A DNA stretch of 64,000 bases from Conchocele bisecta (GCA_029237695.1 CM055266.1:114779370-114843369); one strand, 5' to 3'. Shown: positions 1-13,600, numbered from the stretch's first letter. Notes: generated by a model not told the origin, from the letters alone. A program made the numbers and translations.

Positions 1-289
1 CGTTTTATATATCCAATTAAGCATGTGATTTGTGCTGTCATATTACAATTTGTATAAACTTGATATTGTTGTCCTACTGTTTCTTCCATGACACCATGGT
101 GAAATGAATAGTTCTATCAATTGGTCATGTTGAGTGAATTGATTATCAGCCTGTCTAATGCCTACATGTTTTTCTTTCTTCCAATGGAATGCTGTCCTAA
201 AGATACTTAGAAACAAACAAATATAATCTTGTATCACAATGTTTGTATCTATCAATACGCACTATCTAATTATATTATATTATCTATTA

Positions 290-690
290 GATCTGTTGCG
301 GGGTGTGGTTGGTTGCGAGCACGAGAATGGTAATGTAACAATCAGTGTTCCTCTTCACCGGAAATCCGACATGGTTTAGACCTCATTTACATTTCGGCCT
401 TCTGTTACTTGCGGGGGAAATCTTGTCATATCCCATTAAAAGGCAATACGATTAGTGCTAATCCGATTTCTTTTTGAGATGGAACTAAGTGACTATAGTG
501 TGATATGGATCTGGCATCAGGGCCGGTCAATCTAATTTTACGGCTGAGTATACATTATTTTCTTGATGCATATAGTTGGTTCTGATTTGGTATTTCCTCC
601 CAGTACATATAGGTTAAATACAGAATGGACTCCATTGGTCCGGCCTTAAACTACCTTAGCTGTTGATAGGCCGTTATATACAACACTCAA
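290..690. repeat. Degenerate SINE-like repeat, copy 1
   Basis: Shares its order of segments with 32310-32690: GGGAGCACGNGA-like start, GATTTGGTNTTTCC region, and CTTAGCTGTTGATAGG near the end. Much diverged. Confidence 0.5.
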
Positions 691-2212
691 TCGTTAGATA
701 CTTTGCAAGATATATCAAAGGTTTATGATTTGTGAGGGTGGAGAGAGCATATATTAAAATATGGTGCTAACAGATAGAAAGTTACCATTTATAAGGATTG
801 CCATGCGGAAATTAGTGGTAACACATGGTATGTCAGCTATTTCCGCATACATATTTTATTATATGCTTATCAAGAGTGTAGATGTCAGCCATCTTTGATT
901 TTAAAATTATGATTAACTCAACTCTAAATTGACACATGCCATGTAACAACACATTCCATGTAAAAATTAGCGAGGAACACTTATGCAATTTATATTTTTA
1001 CCTTTTCTGGCTACAGAAACATTTTTCTTTCAGTTTTCCAATATGGCGGATCTTGAAATTGAAGGCCTAGACCAAATATATGCATTTCAATGGGAATGTA
1101 CTACCGAAAACTAACGAAAACTGTAAAATACATCTCATTCTTTGATTTTGTTCGTCTGGTTACAGAAATATTTCGTTTTATACTTTACAAAATTGCGTTG
1201 GCGGCCATTTTAAATATGGGACTCCAGGAAATGTAGCTCCAATTGTCCCAATTTTAAAATATGTTCTGTTAGTTTAATCAATAAAAAACGACCGATAATA
1301 TTTGTTACAAATTCCAGGAAAGTGACATGCTATTAATGGGAATATTCTCTTCATTGTCAGCAATAGGCTAAATCAGAACGAATTGAATAAAACATACTGT
1401 TTTGGCGGCCATCTTGGATTTACGAACAGGAACTTTGAGAAAATGGTATCAACATGTTTGTAAACAATTTCGCTATCGACAAATGGCTATTATCATTATC
1501 GGTTAATCCTTAACCGGAATTCCGACTGGAGATCTGGTTTGGCCCTCATCATACGTCTTTGGCATTTTGATGACGTACAACATGATATTTTCTTGTTTGT
1601 TAGGAAAATTTTCGGCCTTCTTGAATTTCAGACATGTTTTGTCAATATTTCGGTATTTTCAGAACCCCTATTCGTTTAGCTACCAAAAATAGTTCATCAG
1701 TAGAAGGCTATAAATGCTGTTATAAATCATATACGTGCATATACACACCCATGTCGATGAACATGTTTGGGTCAGTATGACCTAAATGACCACCAAAATG
1801 ACCCCTAAAGGTAAAATCTGCGGGGGTACCCACCCCTATCCAACAGCTTACATATCATAGAAGTCAATCAGCATGGGTACCCATTTTTAACAAAAAATGT
1901 CATCAAAACTTTATTGGAGGCCTTTTATTGGCATTGGCGGGCCGTCTATAAAGGGTGTACAATGGTGTCGGCTAATTCTGCTCACCTAATTCTTTCCAAA
2001 CAAATTTATTGTCATTAACATCCACATACTCAGTAAAACTATCCTGAATATTCAACGCAGTTCAAAGACGTCTGTGTAGGTAAAATTTCATAACGTTCTA
2101 ATGTCAGTAAGCATGGTAAGTGACGTAAATTGTGTGATGTGTGGCATCACATGCGTGTTTGCAACGTCACATTTGTTTCTGCTAATGCTGCGCATCTGGT
2201 AGTGTAAACAAA
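691..2212. other. No gene seen; diverged repeats
   Basis: AT-rich sequence with several GGCGGCCATNTTG-type segments (about 1190, 1405) and a fragment near 1500-1570 related to the SINE-like repeat. No credible coding exon. Confidence 0.5.
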
Positions 2213-2291
2213 ATGGCGAACAGCATACTGGATCGGCATAGCAAAATTGGTATTAAACTTGAAGCAGAACTATCCAGTGACATCATGGCAG
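2213..2291 (+). CDS. Possible first coding exon, unrecognised (26 codons)
   Basis: ATG in a good animal context (ACAAAATGG), then MANSILDRHSKIGIKL, EAELSSDIMA and one G, directly followed by GTTAGT. I do not recognise the peptide. The phase would allow splicing to the CAG at 7511-7513, giving an in-frame N-terminal extension of UROC1 through the known start. That acceptor lacks a pyrimidine tract and the vertebrate enzyme starts at 7528, so chance is quite possible. Confidence 0.22.
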
Positions 2292-2299
2292 GTTAGTTT

Positions 2300-2640
2300 C
2301 ATAGTTGAACAGTTAATTTACTGTCTGTTCCACGTTTTGCTGCCGACGATCTTTTGGCCATTACACATATTAAATCTTAAAAATATTTAAATTTTAGTAC
2401 ATTTTCATCAATGACAAAAAAATTCACCGTCCCAAAACCTTCAAATATCAATTTTATTGTGAAAAAACGATTTTCCTATGGGAATTTAACAGGGGGTCTA
2501 AAATGTATTGTTTTTAATAATTATATGTTATCTCCCTTGTCACGCAAATTTCTATGGGGGCAGCCATTTATCGTGCTACGCCTAAACGGTGAGTACGACC
2601 AAGAAAATAGTGCCCTGTGCCAGCTTATGGCGTTTTGGTC
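2300..2640. repeat. Fold-back MITE family with CTGTTCCACGTTTTGCTGCC end, fragment
   Basis: Contains CTGTTCCACGTTTTGCTGCC at about 2325 and TTCCTATGGGAATTTAACA, as in the copies at 21295-23095 and 57650-58048. Confidence 0.6.
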
Positions 2641-3673
2641 TGTCTTGCTTTGTATCTAAACCTCTACATATACTGTAATTTCGGCTAATTCTGCGCATTG
2701 GCTAATGCGCAATTCATGTTAAATTTAGTCTTGCGTACGTCATAATAAAATATGTGGATTTGCTGATTAATTGCTACGCTGGGGAACAGTTTTATCACAT
2801 TTCGATAGTTTGGTTATTCCGAATATAGTCAAAATGTGTAAAATCCTCAGACCCTGCTGATGATTTAGTCTTATTTACTAAATTAGGCATCACAGGACGA
2901 TGGAAAATAGCCAAAATTGACTGCTTTTCTGAGGGTGGCGGGTGACTTATAAAATCACCGCCTCTCACGATCAGTTAAGAGAGGCTCTTGCGACAAATAT
3001 TGAAAAATACTCGAAAATGAAGTACAAATCGCGCGCCACAATACAAATGCAGTAACCGCATCAGATGTGTTTAATTAACTTTTTACAAAGTTACCCCACC
3101 CACCTATTTTTGGCCAGAAATTTCAACACGACTGAATTTGTTGGATTTTTTTTCATGAAAACATGAGGCACAGAGACTTTGTTATGTCTTGTTCTATCAC
3201 TTGTAACACCACATCATTTTCTGAAAATGATTCCAAAGGTGGGGTCATAAGCACCTCAAATTTTCGCTACAAATGCCCGAAAAATACCTTGAATTCTGAC
3301 GCGAAACCGTACCGGCGGGACAGCATAGCATGCGCCATTTTCCAAGATGTCAAAATCAACCGGAGCTAACATTCAGTTTCGTAGAATTATGAAATACTCA
3401 AGCCTCCCAAAGTCAAGAAACACTTTTGTGCTCAGTTTATCAGTTAAATTCTGGAAGATACTAATCAAGACATTTCGTGCATATGATGCAGCTATTATCT
3501 GTAGGTCTCATGGGACAGTACGTACGGAGCTAGCAGTAAAAGGGGGAAAAGGATTTTCTATATATTTCAGTACTGACCCTGCAAGTTACAGCAGTGTGTT
3601 TACAAAGTTAACTTACGCCACACACCGATCAGTTTTTGTGGAGATAACATCTTTCAGTACTTTGATTTTTTTT

Positions 3674-4497
3674 TAGCCAGGTTTTTTGAAAAAAAATCCA
3701 GGCTATTGGATTGGCGAAAGTCGGGCGGGCGGGTGGGCGGCGTCCACAATCAATGTTAAGTTTTCGTGTTTGAGTCCATTTCTTTGTTACTGTACCACCT
3801 AGGACCACCAAACTTTCACAGCTTCATAATCAAGGGGTGCCCACCACATATCACTATCCAACATGTTACTTTTTTTTTAACTTGATCCATTTTTTTCGCG
3901 CAGTCGACTTAGCCATTTTCAATGTTAAGTTTTCGCGTTTACAATGTTAAGTTTTCGTGTTTAAGTCCATTTCTTTGGTACTGTACCACCTAGGACCACC
4001 AAACTTTCACAGCTTCATAACCAAGGGGTGCCTACCACATACACAACTATCCAACATGTGACCATTTTTTTACCTTCACCTATTATTTCTACGTAATTCT
4101 CCATATTTTCTTTCTATCCCCCAACCGTGCTGCCCCTGTGCCCAATGTCAAGGTCAAATTACTTTGAATTCTTTTGTTAAAGTTTTTTCGTGTACTATAT
4201 CTCTGCAACTGCTTCACCCAATACCTTCATACTTCACATGGGTGTTTATCATCATTGTCGCACCCGCTTGCGTGATATCGTCGGCATTTTGGCATACGTC
4301 CGTCCGTGTGTCCGGTTAAAGTTTTTTCGTTCAAAGTTTTTCCATCTACTATATCTATTTTTTTAGTGTCCATGCCTCGCCCCAAGGCGCGACATGCAGG
4401 CCACGGCCATCTAGTCTACAAAAAGTGTGTATAATTATGTTATCCAAGTGTCTATGCTTGGAAAAAACCTGGCCTTCGTGGCTTTGCCTTGTTTCTT
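3674..4497 (+). mobile_element. HINE-like element, AGCCAGG family, copy 1
   Basis: Begins after a T-run with AGCCAGGTTTTTT and ends AAAAAACCTGGCC...TTTCTTG then TT. Two or three units of about 250 bases (GTACCACCTAGGACCACC) and ATGTCAAGGTCAAATTAC lie inside. It encloses an inner element, TCGCACCCGCTTGCG at 4258 to GGCCATCTAG at 4414, with a short TCCG tract. Confidence 0.6.
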
Positions 4498-4881
4498 GTT
4501 TATTTGTGGAATCTACCTTTTGTTTTCTTAGTTGCATCATTTCCAAGCTGTCTAGCCAGGTTTCGGAGTCGATTTCCAATTGTTTTCGTTTTTTTGACTC
4601 CTCCCCCAGCGCTTCCACTCTCCCCCCATGTTAAATTTCCATAGGAAAACCTTTTTTTGTTTGTTATAAAATCAATATTTATTTTTTTGTGGAGAGTGAC
4701 TTTTTTGTTATTGATGAAAAAGTACTTACATTTAAATATTTTTTAGATTTAATATGTTTAATAGCCAATACTACGTCGCAGAAAAACGTGGAACAGACAG
4801 TAGTTAATAAGACAGCTATTCCATCAGCATGGTATGAGAATTATGTTATAACTTCTATTTCCTTCATCTAAAATGCTTAAT

Positions 4882-5188
4882 ATTTATACCCCCCGCAACG
4901 AGTTGTGGAGGGTATACGGGAGTCAGGTTGTCCGTCTGTCCGTCTGTGCGTCCGTCCGTTACTAAACTTAACATCCGAGAAATATGTTCTAACTTCTATT
5001 TCCTTCATCTAAAATGCTTAATATTTCACACATGCATTCCTGTAAGGCTCTACTACCATGCTGCGCCAAATCCACGACCATCCAACCCCCTCTGATCCCA
5101 AGGTCAATGTCAAATACTTGGTCTCTTTACAAAACTTAACATCAGAGAAATAAGTTATAACTTCTATTTCTTTCATTGAAAATTCTGG
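4882..5188 (+). mobile_element. HINE-like element, CCCCCCGCAACGAG family, 3' truncated
   Basis: Starts TATACCCCCCGCAACGAG with a complementary GTTGTGGAGGGTATA, then TCCGTCTGTCCG, then one or two units with AACTTAACATCNGAGAAAT and CCCAAGGTCAATGTCAAATAC. No 3' terminus. Confidence 0.6.
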
Positions 5189-5584
5189 AGAATTCATCAA
5201 TGACAATGAATGAACATTCTCAATATTTACGTGTTCCTGTTCATGAGTCACATATGCAAGAAACGAGTGTGCTGTCCATACAGGAACCAATTGTGTTACC
5301 GTTTCCGTTTTCGGAGGTTCAATGTCACTGAATATTTTGTTAGCTGCTCCTGTCAATGTACTACAAGTTGTATCAGCGTTTTCCGATGAGTGATTCATTT
5401 ATTTAGCTCTTATGTGTTTGACATCCATGGCCATGGCGGCCATATTGAACATACACTTGTTAATTGACGTTAGCACAAAAGCATGGCTACAGACCACAAG
5501 ACTCACCAGCATATAGTCCCCGTTATAAAGTTTTTGAAATGTACCGTTTAAGATATTTAGCATAATGATAGGCAGTATAGGCAC
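5189..5584 (-). other. Unrecognised minus-strand open frame broken by one stop
   Basis: Reading on the minus strand from 5584, an open frame runs to a TAA at 5401-5399 and reopens in the same frame at an ATG at 5398, continuing to about 5189, where repeat sequence begins. The upstream half has a hydrophobic stretch (YMLVSLVVCSHAFVLTSI) and the second half is polar. No family is recognised. It may be a decayed coding relic or chance. Confidence 0.2.
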
Positions 5585-5788
5585 TGATCATTTTTGTTGA
5601 CGTAAATAAGACAAACTAGCTAAATGGCCGGCAGGTAGTGACTGGTCATATTGTTTCATGGAGAAATAAGAATGAATAGCATCATATCAGTTAGATGGCG
5701 ATTATGATTCACTGGCAGTTGTGAAATCGGATCAGGGACTACACTGTTTACCATTCAGTCACTGAAATAGCCTTCCAACCATCAGCAG

Positions 5789-5945
5789 GGATGGGTTGTG
5801 GCCTAGGGGTTAGATTACCTGACTTCCAGTCCGGAGGTTGTGGGTTCAAACCTTGCCTTAGGCATAAAACCTAGTTTCATAGTATTTCCATCCCATTTGT
5901 CTGACGGATGAGATTTAAACTGTGGACCCATCTCCATTCAATTTC
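5789..5945 (+). repeat. tRNA-derived SINE, copy 1
   Basis: TGGCCTAGGGGTTA (A-box-like) and GTGGGTTCAAACCT (B box) spaced as in a tRNA, followed by TATTTCCATCCCA and CTGTGGACCCATCTC. Other copies lie at 8349-8690 and 18477-18672. Confidence 0.75.
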
Positions 5946-6499
5946 ATTTTTCCAACCATCAGCAAAAGAATTAACCCATAATGCACTGCTTAATTATATT
6001 TAGTTGTGACTCTTTATTTTCTCTTTTACATATTTCTCATCCACAACATGGTTTGAGAGTACATTAGAATCATTTCCAATGCAAATGATTCTAATCTAAA
6101 GTGCTGTAAAACCATGGTTTTCAAGCCGCTCAGTCACAATTCCGGCATCGTCGTTGTTTTTCATCAACAATTTTTGACCTTAAAGGTACATATGCCCTCT
6201 CAGTAGGCACAACATGTTCGTTATATCAGACATCATCTGAGACGTTTTCTGGAAAAATAAACACTCATTCACCATTACTACATGTATTGATTGGCACTAT
6301 TATACATGTTATATCAGACGTAAATGTCAACACTGATATCAGGGGCAATAACCATGTTTCCTCTGTATTTATTTTTTGATGTGCAATGATCATACTTTAT
6401 AATCTGTCGAAAATATTATTTTTTCAGGTGACGCATTTAATTAGTATAAATAATTAAATAATAGCATGCCTCATTTGCATATAAAGAACATTTTGTGAC

Positions 6500-7250
6500 T
6501 ACTGAGTGGGCATGTACCTTTAACCTTTGTGTCCTTAATTTTGGACATGCGTCCAAATGTTGAATGCCTCCTGATCCGTTAGTCAGATCCATACCAAACT
6601 TCATCAATAGCTTCCTCATATCGATGGCTATTCATCCAGTGTCCTTTGTGTGACATTGACCTTCACCATTGCACATATATTCAAATGTTGAATATCTCCT
6701 GATCCATTAGTTGGATCCTTACAAAACAGCTTTTTCACATTGATGGCTATCCAACCAGTGTCATTTGGGTGACCGTGACCTTGGTGGTAACAATTTTGGA
6801 TGACGGTCCAAATGTTGAATATCTCTATAGTCGGATCATGGCCAAAGGTCATCAATATCTTCCTCACATACATACTTATCCATCTAGTATCATTTTTGTG
6901 ACCTTGACCTTCATGTAAATAATTTTGTTCATCCGAATGTTGAATATCTCTTGATCCGTTAGTCGAATCATCTCCAAAGTTCATCAATAGCTTCTTCACA
7001 TTGATTGATATCTACCAGTGTAATTCGACTGACCTTAACGTTGGTGACCTTCACTTTGGTGTAAACAAATTTCAGACCATATGTCCAAATGTTGAATATC
7101 ATATCTTACCAAACTTCATAAATAGCTTCCTCACATCCAGTGTCATTTCGGTGACCTTGACCATCAGCTTGATGACCTTGACTTTCGTGTCAATAATTTT
7201 GAATGAACATCCAAATATTGAATATAAGGTCTGTGTTGCCAGCATCAACC
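6500..7250 (-). repeat. Minisatellite with TGACCTTGACC units
   Basis: About six units of 120-150 bases, each with AAATGTTGAATATCTC, a CATCAATAGCTTCCTCACAT segment, and GTGACCTTGACC (AGGTCAAGGTCAC on the other strand). No clear termini. Confidence 0.75.
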
Positions 7251-7262
7251 CATAAATCCTGG

Positions 7263-7509
7263 TTAACCCTTTCAACACCACTGGCCTGTATAGTGGTATT
7301 GGCAAAAAGTGTAGATCCAGATGAGCCGGCTCGTGACGAGCCGTCTCATCAGGATCTGCACTTTTTGCAAGTAATTTTCATATTTTTGAAAACAAAAACA
7401 CACCCTTTTCATAGATAGACTTGTCTGAAAATCATTTTGTGACCATTGGATTGGTTGCAAAATTAACATATCAAATTTCATTCCAGTTAAATAGGGGTGA
7501 AAAGGTTAA
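7263..7509. mobile_element. piggyBac-type MITE family A, copy 1
   Basis: Flanked by TTAA on both sides, with ends CCCTTTCAACACC and GGGGTGAAAAGG. The TTAA target duplication and CCC start are the piggyBac signature. The core is a palindrome, CAGATGAGCCGGCTCGTGAC. It ends 18 bases before the UROC1 ATG. Confidence 0.8.
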
Positions 7510-7527
7510 ACAGCCACTAGTGAGACG

Positions 7528-7653
7528 ATGTCGTCATTGAAGGAGCTGTGTGAAGGGATTCCCGTGGATCCCCTACCACCACATCGCAGCAGGGACGAGT
7601 CTGTTCCCCATGCTCCTGTACGCACACACAACCTGACACGAGAGGAAACACGG
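7528..7653 (+). CDS. UROC1: UROC1 exon 1 (residues 1-42), contains start codon
   Basis: Encodes the N-terminus, [10 protein letters not shown] and then [12 protein letters not shown], ending NLTREETR. The donor is GTAAGA in phase 0. This ATG is chosen because the peptide lines up with the vertebrate start from its first residue. The sequence just upstream (7263-7509) is a TTAA-flanked MITE that ends only 18 bases before the ATG, so the 5' UTR is either very short, partly MITE-derived, or spliced at the CAG at 7511-7513. I see no TATA box. Confidence 0.93.
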
Positions 7654-10600
7654 GTAAGAGAACATTGTTTCTGAAAGGTCATAGGTGTGGTGTGACTGAT
7701 CATCAAAAGCTAGACTTGCTATTAATCTATTTCATAAACTAGAGCCCAGTCAATGGCGAAAAGTGGGAGATGCAAAATTGGTTAATTCGAAGTCGAAAAG
7801 GGGGAGATCCATGACTGGGAATCGGATCAAAAATCGAAATTCATTTAGTGCATAGACACACCATAAGGAAGGCACACACCAAGTTTCAAGTCCCTACCTA
7901 TTACGGTTAAAAAGTTTTACTTCTTACAAGAAATGTGATGTACGTACGGACGGACGGACACCCATGACAAAAACAATATACCCATTTATTTTCACAAACC
8001 TATTTTTTCCCCACTTTTCCACTTGTAGAAGCATGACAGATGTTTCATTGATGGAATGGTGAACAGTGCAGATCACAGGCTGATCTGGATTTACACTGGT
8101 TGCATAACCCATAAACGCCATTTCTCCAGTCATAGCCACAAATCAGCCTGACCACCCCATCCCCATTTTCTTAAGTCACATTTTATGAGCTAGACTGGCC
8201 GAAATGTCATAAGCCCCATTTCTCCAGTCACAGCCACAAGCCTGCACTGCACCCACCCCCATTTTCTTATGAGCTAGACTGGCTACAAATGTCCATTTCT
8301 CCAGTCACAACCACAAATCAGCATGCACCCCACCCCCATTTTATTATAAGTCACACAGGGATGGATTGTAGGCTAGAGGTTAGAATACCTAACTTCCAAT
8401 CCGGAGGTTGTGGGTTCAAACCTCGTCTTAGGCATTAAAAATACTTTCATATTCTTTCAGGGATTCCGCTGGGGAAAATAAAAAAATCGCCACTTCAAAA
8501 AAAATAAAAAAAATAATAACCAATTTTTTTTTCGCGAATTGTTTATTTTTATCGCCAATTGCGAAAGTGGCGATCGCCAGCTGAATCCCTGGTATTTCCA
8601 TCCCACTGATCTGTCGGATGAGACTTTAAACTGTGGTCCGTCTCTATATGCTCCTAGCTGTTGGTGGACATTAAAGCAATTCGCTTTCACTTTTTAGCTC
8701 GACTATTCGAAGAATAGTTAGAGCTTATGTTGTGGCGTCGGCGTCACCGTCACGTCACGCCTTGGTTAAGGTTTTTAGTCAAGCTTGTATATGCAATACT
8801 ACTGGCCCTACACCCACCATACTTGGACAACTTCATCTCCTAGTGATGTACATCAATAACCCCTGATCTATATTTGACCTTCACCTACATTTCCTCTTGA
8901 ATTACTTAGTTAATTCCCCTTGGTTAAGGTTTTTGTCTCGCCGGCGAAGCGGAAAGCGAGACATAGGTTTTGCTTTTTCATCGTCAGCATCGTCGTCATC
9001 ATTCAATGTTAAGTTTTCGTGTTACGGTCATTACTTCAACACCTTATCAGCTGCAGTTATCAAAATTTATACTTACCTTTACTATGATATGTAGATGAAT
9101 ATAGGACTGTTAAAAAAAATTCCGGGCTCCAGGGTCAAGGTCAAACTCTATTTCTTTCTATGCTACAAACTGAACATTAATGCATGAAGACCCGTTTTCT
9201 CGTGCGCTCTGTACACCTTACCTGTAGAGAGAACAATAGCCTTCTCCAGTTGAACACTGCTGCATGTGCAAGCATGTGCAAATTTCCAGCTTGACCACTA
9301 AATGTCCAGCTAAATTATTTTCAGGTAATTTATACAGGTAAATTATTATACCTGGGTATTACATTTCCGTAAACTGTGTTGACAATATTGTGGCAATATA
9401 TGGACCTGTGCAGATATGATATGTAGATAAATATAGGACTATTATAAAAATTCTGGGCTCCAGTAGCGAGTATTATTTTTTTGTTAATTTTTAAACTTTT
9501 TTTTTTTAAACCTTTTTTTCATTTTTAGCCAGGTTTTTTTGGGAAAAAAATTCTTTTTAAACTTTTTTTTTTAAAACTTTTTTTCCATTTTTAGCCAGGT
9601 TTTTTTGGAGAAAAAAATCCACGCTATTGGATTGGCGAAAGCCAGGCGGGCGGGCGGCGTCCACAATCAATGTTAAGTTTTCGTGTTTCAGTCAATTTCT
9701 TTGTTACTGTAACACATAGGACCAACAAACTTTCACAGCTTCATAACCAAGGGGTGCCCACCACATACAACTATCCAACATGTGACCATTTTTTTTACCT
9801 TCACCTATTATTTCTACGTAATTGACTTAGCCATTTTTAACGTACGTCTGGTTAAAGTATTTTGGTTAAAGTTTTTTGTTATACTATGTCTCTGCAACTG
9901 CTTCGCCCATTACCTTGAAACTTTACATGGGTGTTTATCATCATCCATATTTTCATTCTACCCCCCAACCGTGCGGCCCTTGTGCCCAATGTCAAGTCGG
10001 GCGGGCGGTGGGCGGCGGGCGGCGTCCACAATCAATGTTAAGTTTTCGTGTTTGAGTCCATTTCTTTGGTACTGTACCACCTAGGACCACCAAACATTCA
10101 CAGCTTCATTACCAAGGGGTGCCTACCACATACAACTATCCAACATGTGACCATTTTTTTACCTTTTCACCTATTATTTCTACGTAATTGACTTAGCCAT
10201 TTTCAACGTTAACTTTTTAACGTACGTCTGGTTAAATTTTTTGGTTAAAACTTTTTCGTTATACTATATCTCTGCAACTGCTTCGCCCATTACCTTGAAA
10301 CTTCACATGGGTGTTTATCATCATCCATATTTTCATTCTAACCCCCAACCGTGCGCCCCCTGTGCCCAATGTCAAGGTCAAATTACTTTGAATTTTTGTT
10401 TTTAAAGTTTTTTTGTGTACTATATCTCTGCAACTGCTTCACCCATTACCTTGATACTTCACATGGGTGTTTATCATCATTGTCGCACCCGCTTGCGGAA
10501 AGCGCGATATCGTCGGCATTTTGGCATATGTCCGTCCGTCCGTGTGTCCTGTTAAATTAATTTTTTCGTTAAAGTTTTTCCATCTACTATATCTATTTTT

Positions 10601-13600
10601 TTAGTGTCCATGCCTCGCCCCAAGGCGCGACATGCAGGCCACGGCCATCTAGTCTACAAAAAGTGGGTATAATTATGTTATCCAAGTGTCTATGCTTGGA
10701 AAAAACCTGGCCTTCGTGGCTTTGCCTCGTTTCTTGTTGTCTAGTAGCATAAGGTCGTAAGTGCTATATACCGACTATTATCATATACTAAAACAATTAT
10801 TGACTAGTGAGCCATAGAATATAATCTGATATTCTATGGCTCACTAGTCAATAATTGTATAATATGTTCGGGCCAGTGAAAATTGCTTTCTGGCCCAGGC
10901 TCGAGGTCAAGGCGGCGGGACAAGGCGAGACATTTGATTCCGCGGAATTCTTGTTAGTCAACCTTGGTTAAGGTTTTTAGTCAAGCTTGTACATGGAATA
11001 CTATTGTGCATACAGACACCATACTTGGACAACCTTTTCTCATAGGGATGTACATCAATAACCCCTGATCTATATTTGACCTTGACCTACATTTCCTCTT
11101 GAATTACTTACTTAATTCCCCTTGGTTAAGGTTTTTAGTCCAGCTTGTATATGGAATACCATACATCAACACCACCACTTGGACAACTTCATATCCTAGT
11201 GATGTACATCAATAACCCCTGATATATATTTGACCTTGACCTACCTTTCCTCTTGAATTACTTACTTAATTCCCCTTGGTTAAGGTTTTTAGTCAACCTT
11301 GGTTAAGGTTTTTAGTCAAGCTTGTACATGGAATACTTTTGTGCATACAGACACCATACTTGGACAACCTTTTCTCATAGGGATATACATCAACAACCCC
11401 TGACCTATATTTGACATTGACCTACATTTAACCTTTAATTACTTAGTTAATTCCCCTTGGTTAAGGTTTTTAGTCAACCTTGGTTAAGGTTTTTACTCAA
11501 GCTTGTACATGGAATACTATTGTGCATACAGACACCATACTTGGACAACCTTTTATCATAGTGATGTACATCAATAACCCCTGATCTATATTTGACATTG
11601 ACCTACATTTCCTCTTGAATTACGTAGTTAATTCTCCTTGGTTAAGGTTTTTAGTCAAGCTTGTAGATGGAATACTCCTGGCCCTACACCAACCATACTT
11701 GGACAACTTCATCTCCTAGTGATGTACATCAACAACCCCTGACCTATATTTGACCTTGACCTACATTTAACCTTGAATTACTTAGTTAATTCCCCATGGT
11801 TAAGGTTTTTAGTCAACCTTGGTTAAGGTTTTTAGTCAAGCTTGTAGATGCAATACGATTGTGCATACAGACACCATACTTGGATAACTTTTTCTCATAG
11901 GGATGTACATCAATAACCCCTGACCTATATTTTACCTTCACCTACATTTAACCTTGAATTACTTACTTATTTCCCCTTGGTTAAGGTTTGTACTCAAACT
12001 TGGTTAATGTTTATAGTCAAGCTTGTATATGGAATACTCCTGGGACTACAGCAAACATACTTAGAAAACTTCATCTCCTAAGTGATGTATATCAATAACC
12101 CCTGACCTATATCTGACATTGACCTACATTTAACCTTGAATTACTTACTTAATTTCTCTTGGTTAAGGTTTTTAGTCAACCTTGGTTAAGGTTTTTATGC
12201 AGGCCGTGGCCACCTTATTTGTCCAGCTATGTGTACATCGACAACCCTCGTAGTCGAGCTATGCTGTTATCCTACAGCTCTTGTTTCTTAAGTCACAGAT
12301 CATGAGCTAGACTGGCTACAAATGCCATAAGCCCAATTTCTCCAGTCGGTCACATTTTCAGCTGGCACTCCGTAATGCGTTACGGTACTTCCCAACGTCC
12401 GCCCACGAGACCCTGGCTCCAGAATTCGCCGATGAACTCGGCAGCTACGGCCACATCTACATGTATAGATTCCGCCCAAATATCCAGCTTCGGTAAGAAC
12501 AAAGGGAATAATACCATTCTGTCAATAAGGTAGCATTGGCAAAATTAGTGCATGCCAATCAAACCAATATTTACATTGTAGAACTTTTTCAAAGAATAAT
12601 TTCACCCTTTCAACACCACTGGCCTGTCTAGTGGTATTGGCAAAAAGTGTAGATGAGATCCAGATGAGCCGGCTCCTGACGAGTCGTCTCAATAGGATCT
12701 GCACCTTTTGCAAGTCATTTTCATAGTTTTGAGAACAAAAACACCCCCTTTTCATTAAATGGACTAGTCTGAAAATCATCTTGTGACGATTAGATTGGTC
12801 CGGAAATTCATATATAAAAGTCCAGATCTTGATGAGACTGCTCGTTACGAGCTGGCTCATCTGGATCTTCACTGTTTGCATAAACTGCTACAGCAGGCTT
12901 TCAGACTACCTTTTCTCTTCCATTTGTGTTGACAAAAGCATTTGAATAAGTTCCTTTGCGATTGTTTGTAATCTTTTTAATATAAAGTTGAAATGACAAA
13001 TAAAAAACATCCCATTCTCAAACGACACATACTTTCAGGGCGTATCCAATTGACGAGTACCCGGCCCAGTGTAGACAAGCGGCTGCCATCATGCACATGT
13101 TGATGAACAACCTGGACCCCCGCGTAGCTCAGTTCCCACACGAGTTGGTCACCTACGGGGGGAATGGACAGGTGCTCTCTAACTGGGCACAGGTATATTG
13201 TCACCCCTATCGGAAGGGCCAGCCAGTTTTTGTCGTGCCTGCTTTAGCAGAGGCGCAACTATAGTCGGCGCTTTTTCCGTCGTTGGCGTCGTCTTCCGCG
13301 TCGTCGTCCGCGTCGTCCGGTTTTTTGTCGAGCCCGCTTGCAGAAAGCGAGACATAGTGATCACAATGACGTCCGGGTGTCCGTGTGTCCGTCCGTCCGT
13401 CCGTCCGTCTGTCCGTCTGTCCGAAATCTGTGTTAAATTTTTTAAATACCTTATATCTCTGCAGTCCTAAGTCACATTGACTTGAAACTTCATATGCTTA
13501 TTAGTCATGATCCATATATTCATGCTGTATCCCACTCATACGGTCCCTGTGCCCAAGGTCAAGATCAAATGACTTAGAAGTTTGTGTTCCGAAATCTGTG

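Larger units (their letters stand above)
8935..10953 (+). mobile_element. HINE-like element, GTCTCGC family, nested
   Basis: Inserted in the GGTTAAGG array: host reads GGTTAAGGTTTTT before and TTAGTCAACC after. 5' hairpin GTCTCGC/GCGAGAC; 3' GGCGAGAC, then CCGCGGAATTCTTG. It contains GGGTCAAGGTCAAACTC and units with CATTTCCGTAAACTGTGTTG, and is itself interrupted by 9593-10736. Confidence 0.7.
8696..12283 (+). mobile_element. HINE-like element, AGCTCGACTA family (GGTTAAGG array), copy 1
   Basis: 5' hairpin AGCTCGACTATTC/GAATAGTTAGAGCT after TTTTT. The 3' side has TAGTCGAGCT, the inverted 5' stem, then CAGCTCTTG and TTT. The body is about 170-base units with CCTTGGTTAAGGTTTTT, CCATACTTGGACAAC and TTTGACCTTGACCTACATTT. 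A second element (8935-10953) is nested in it. Confidence 0.7.
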
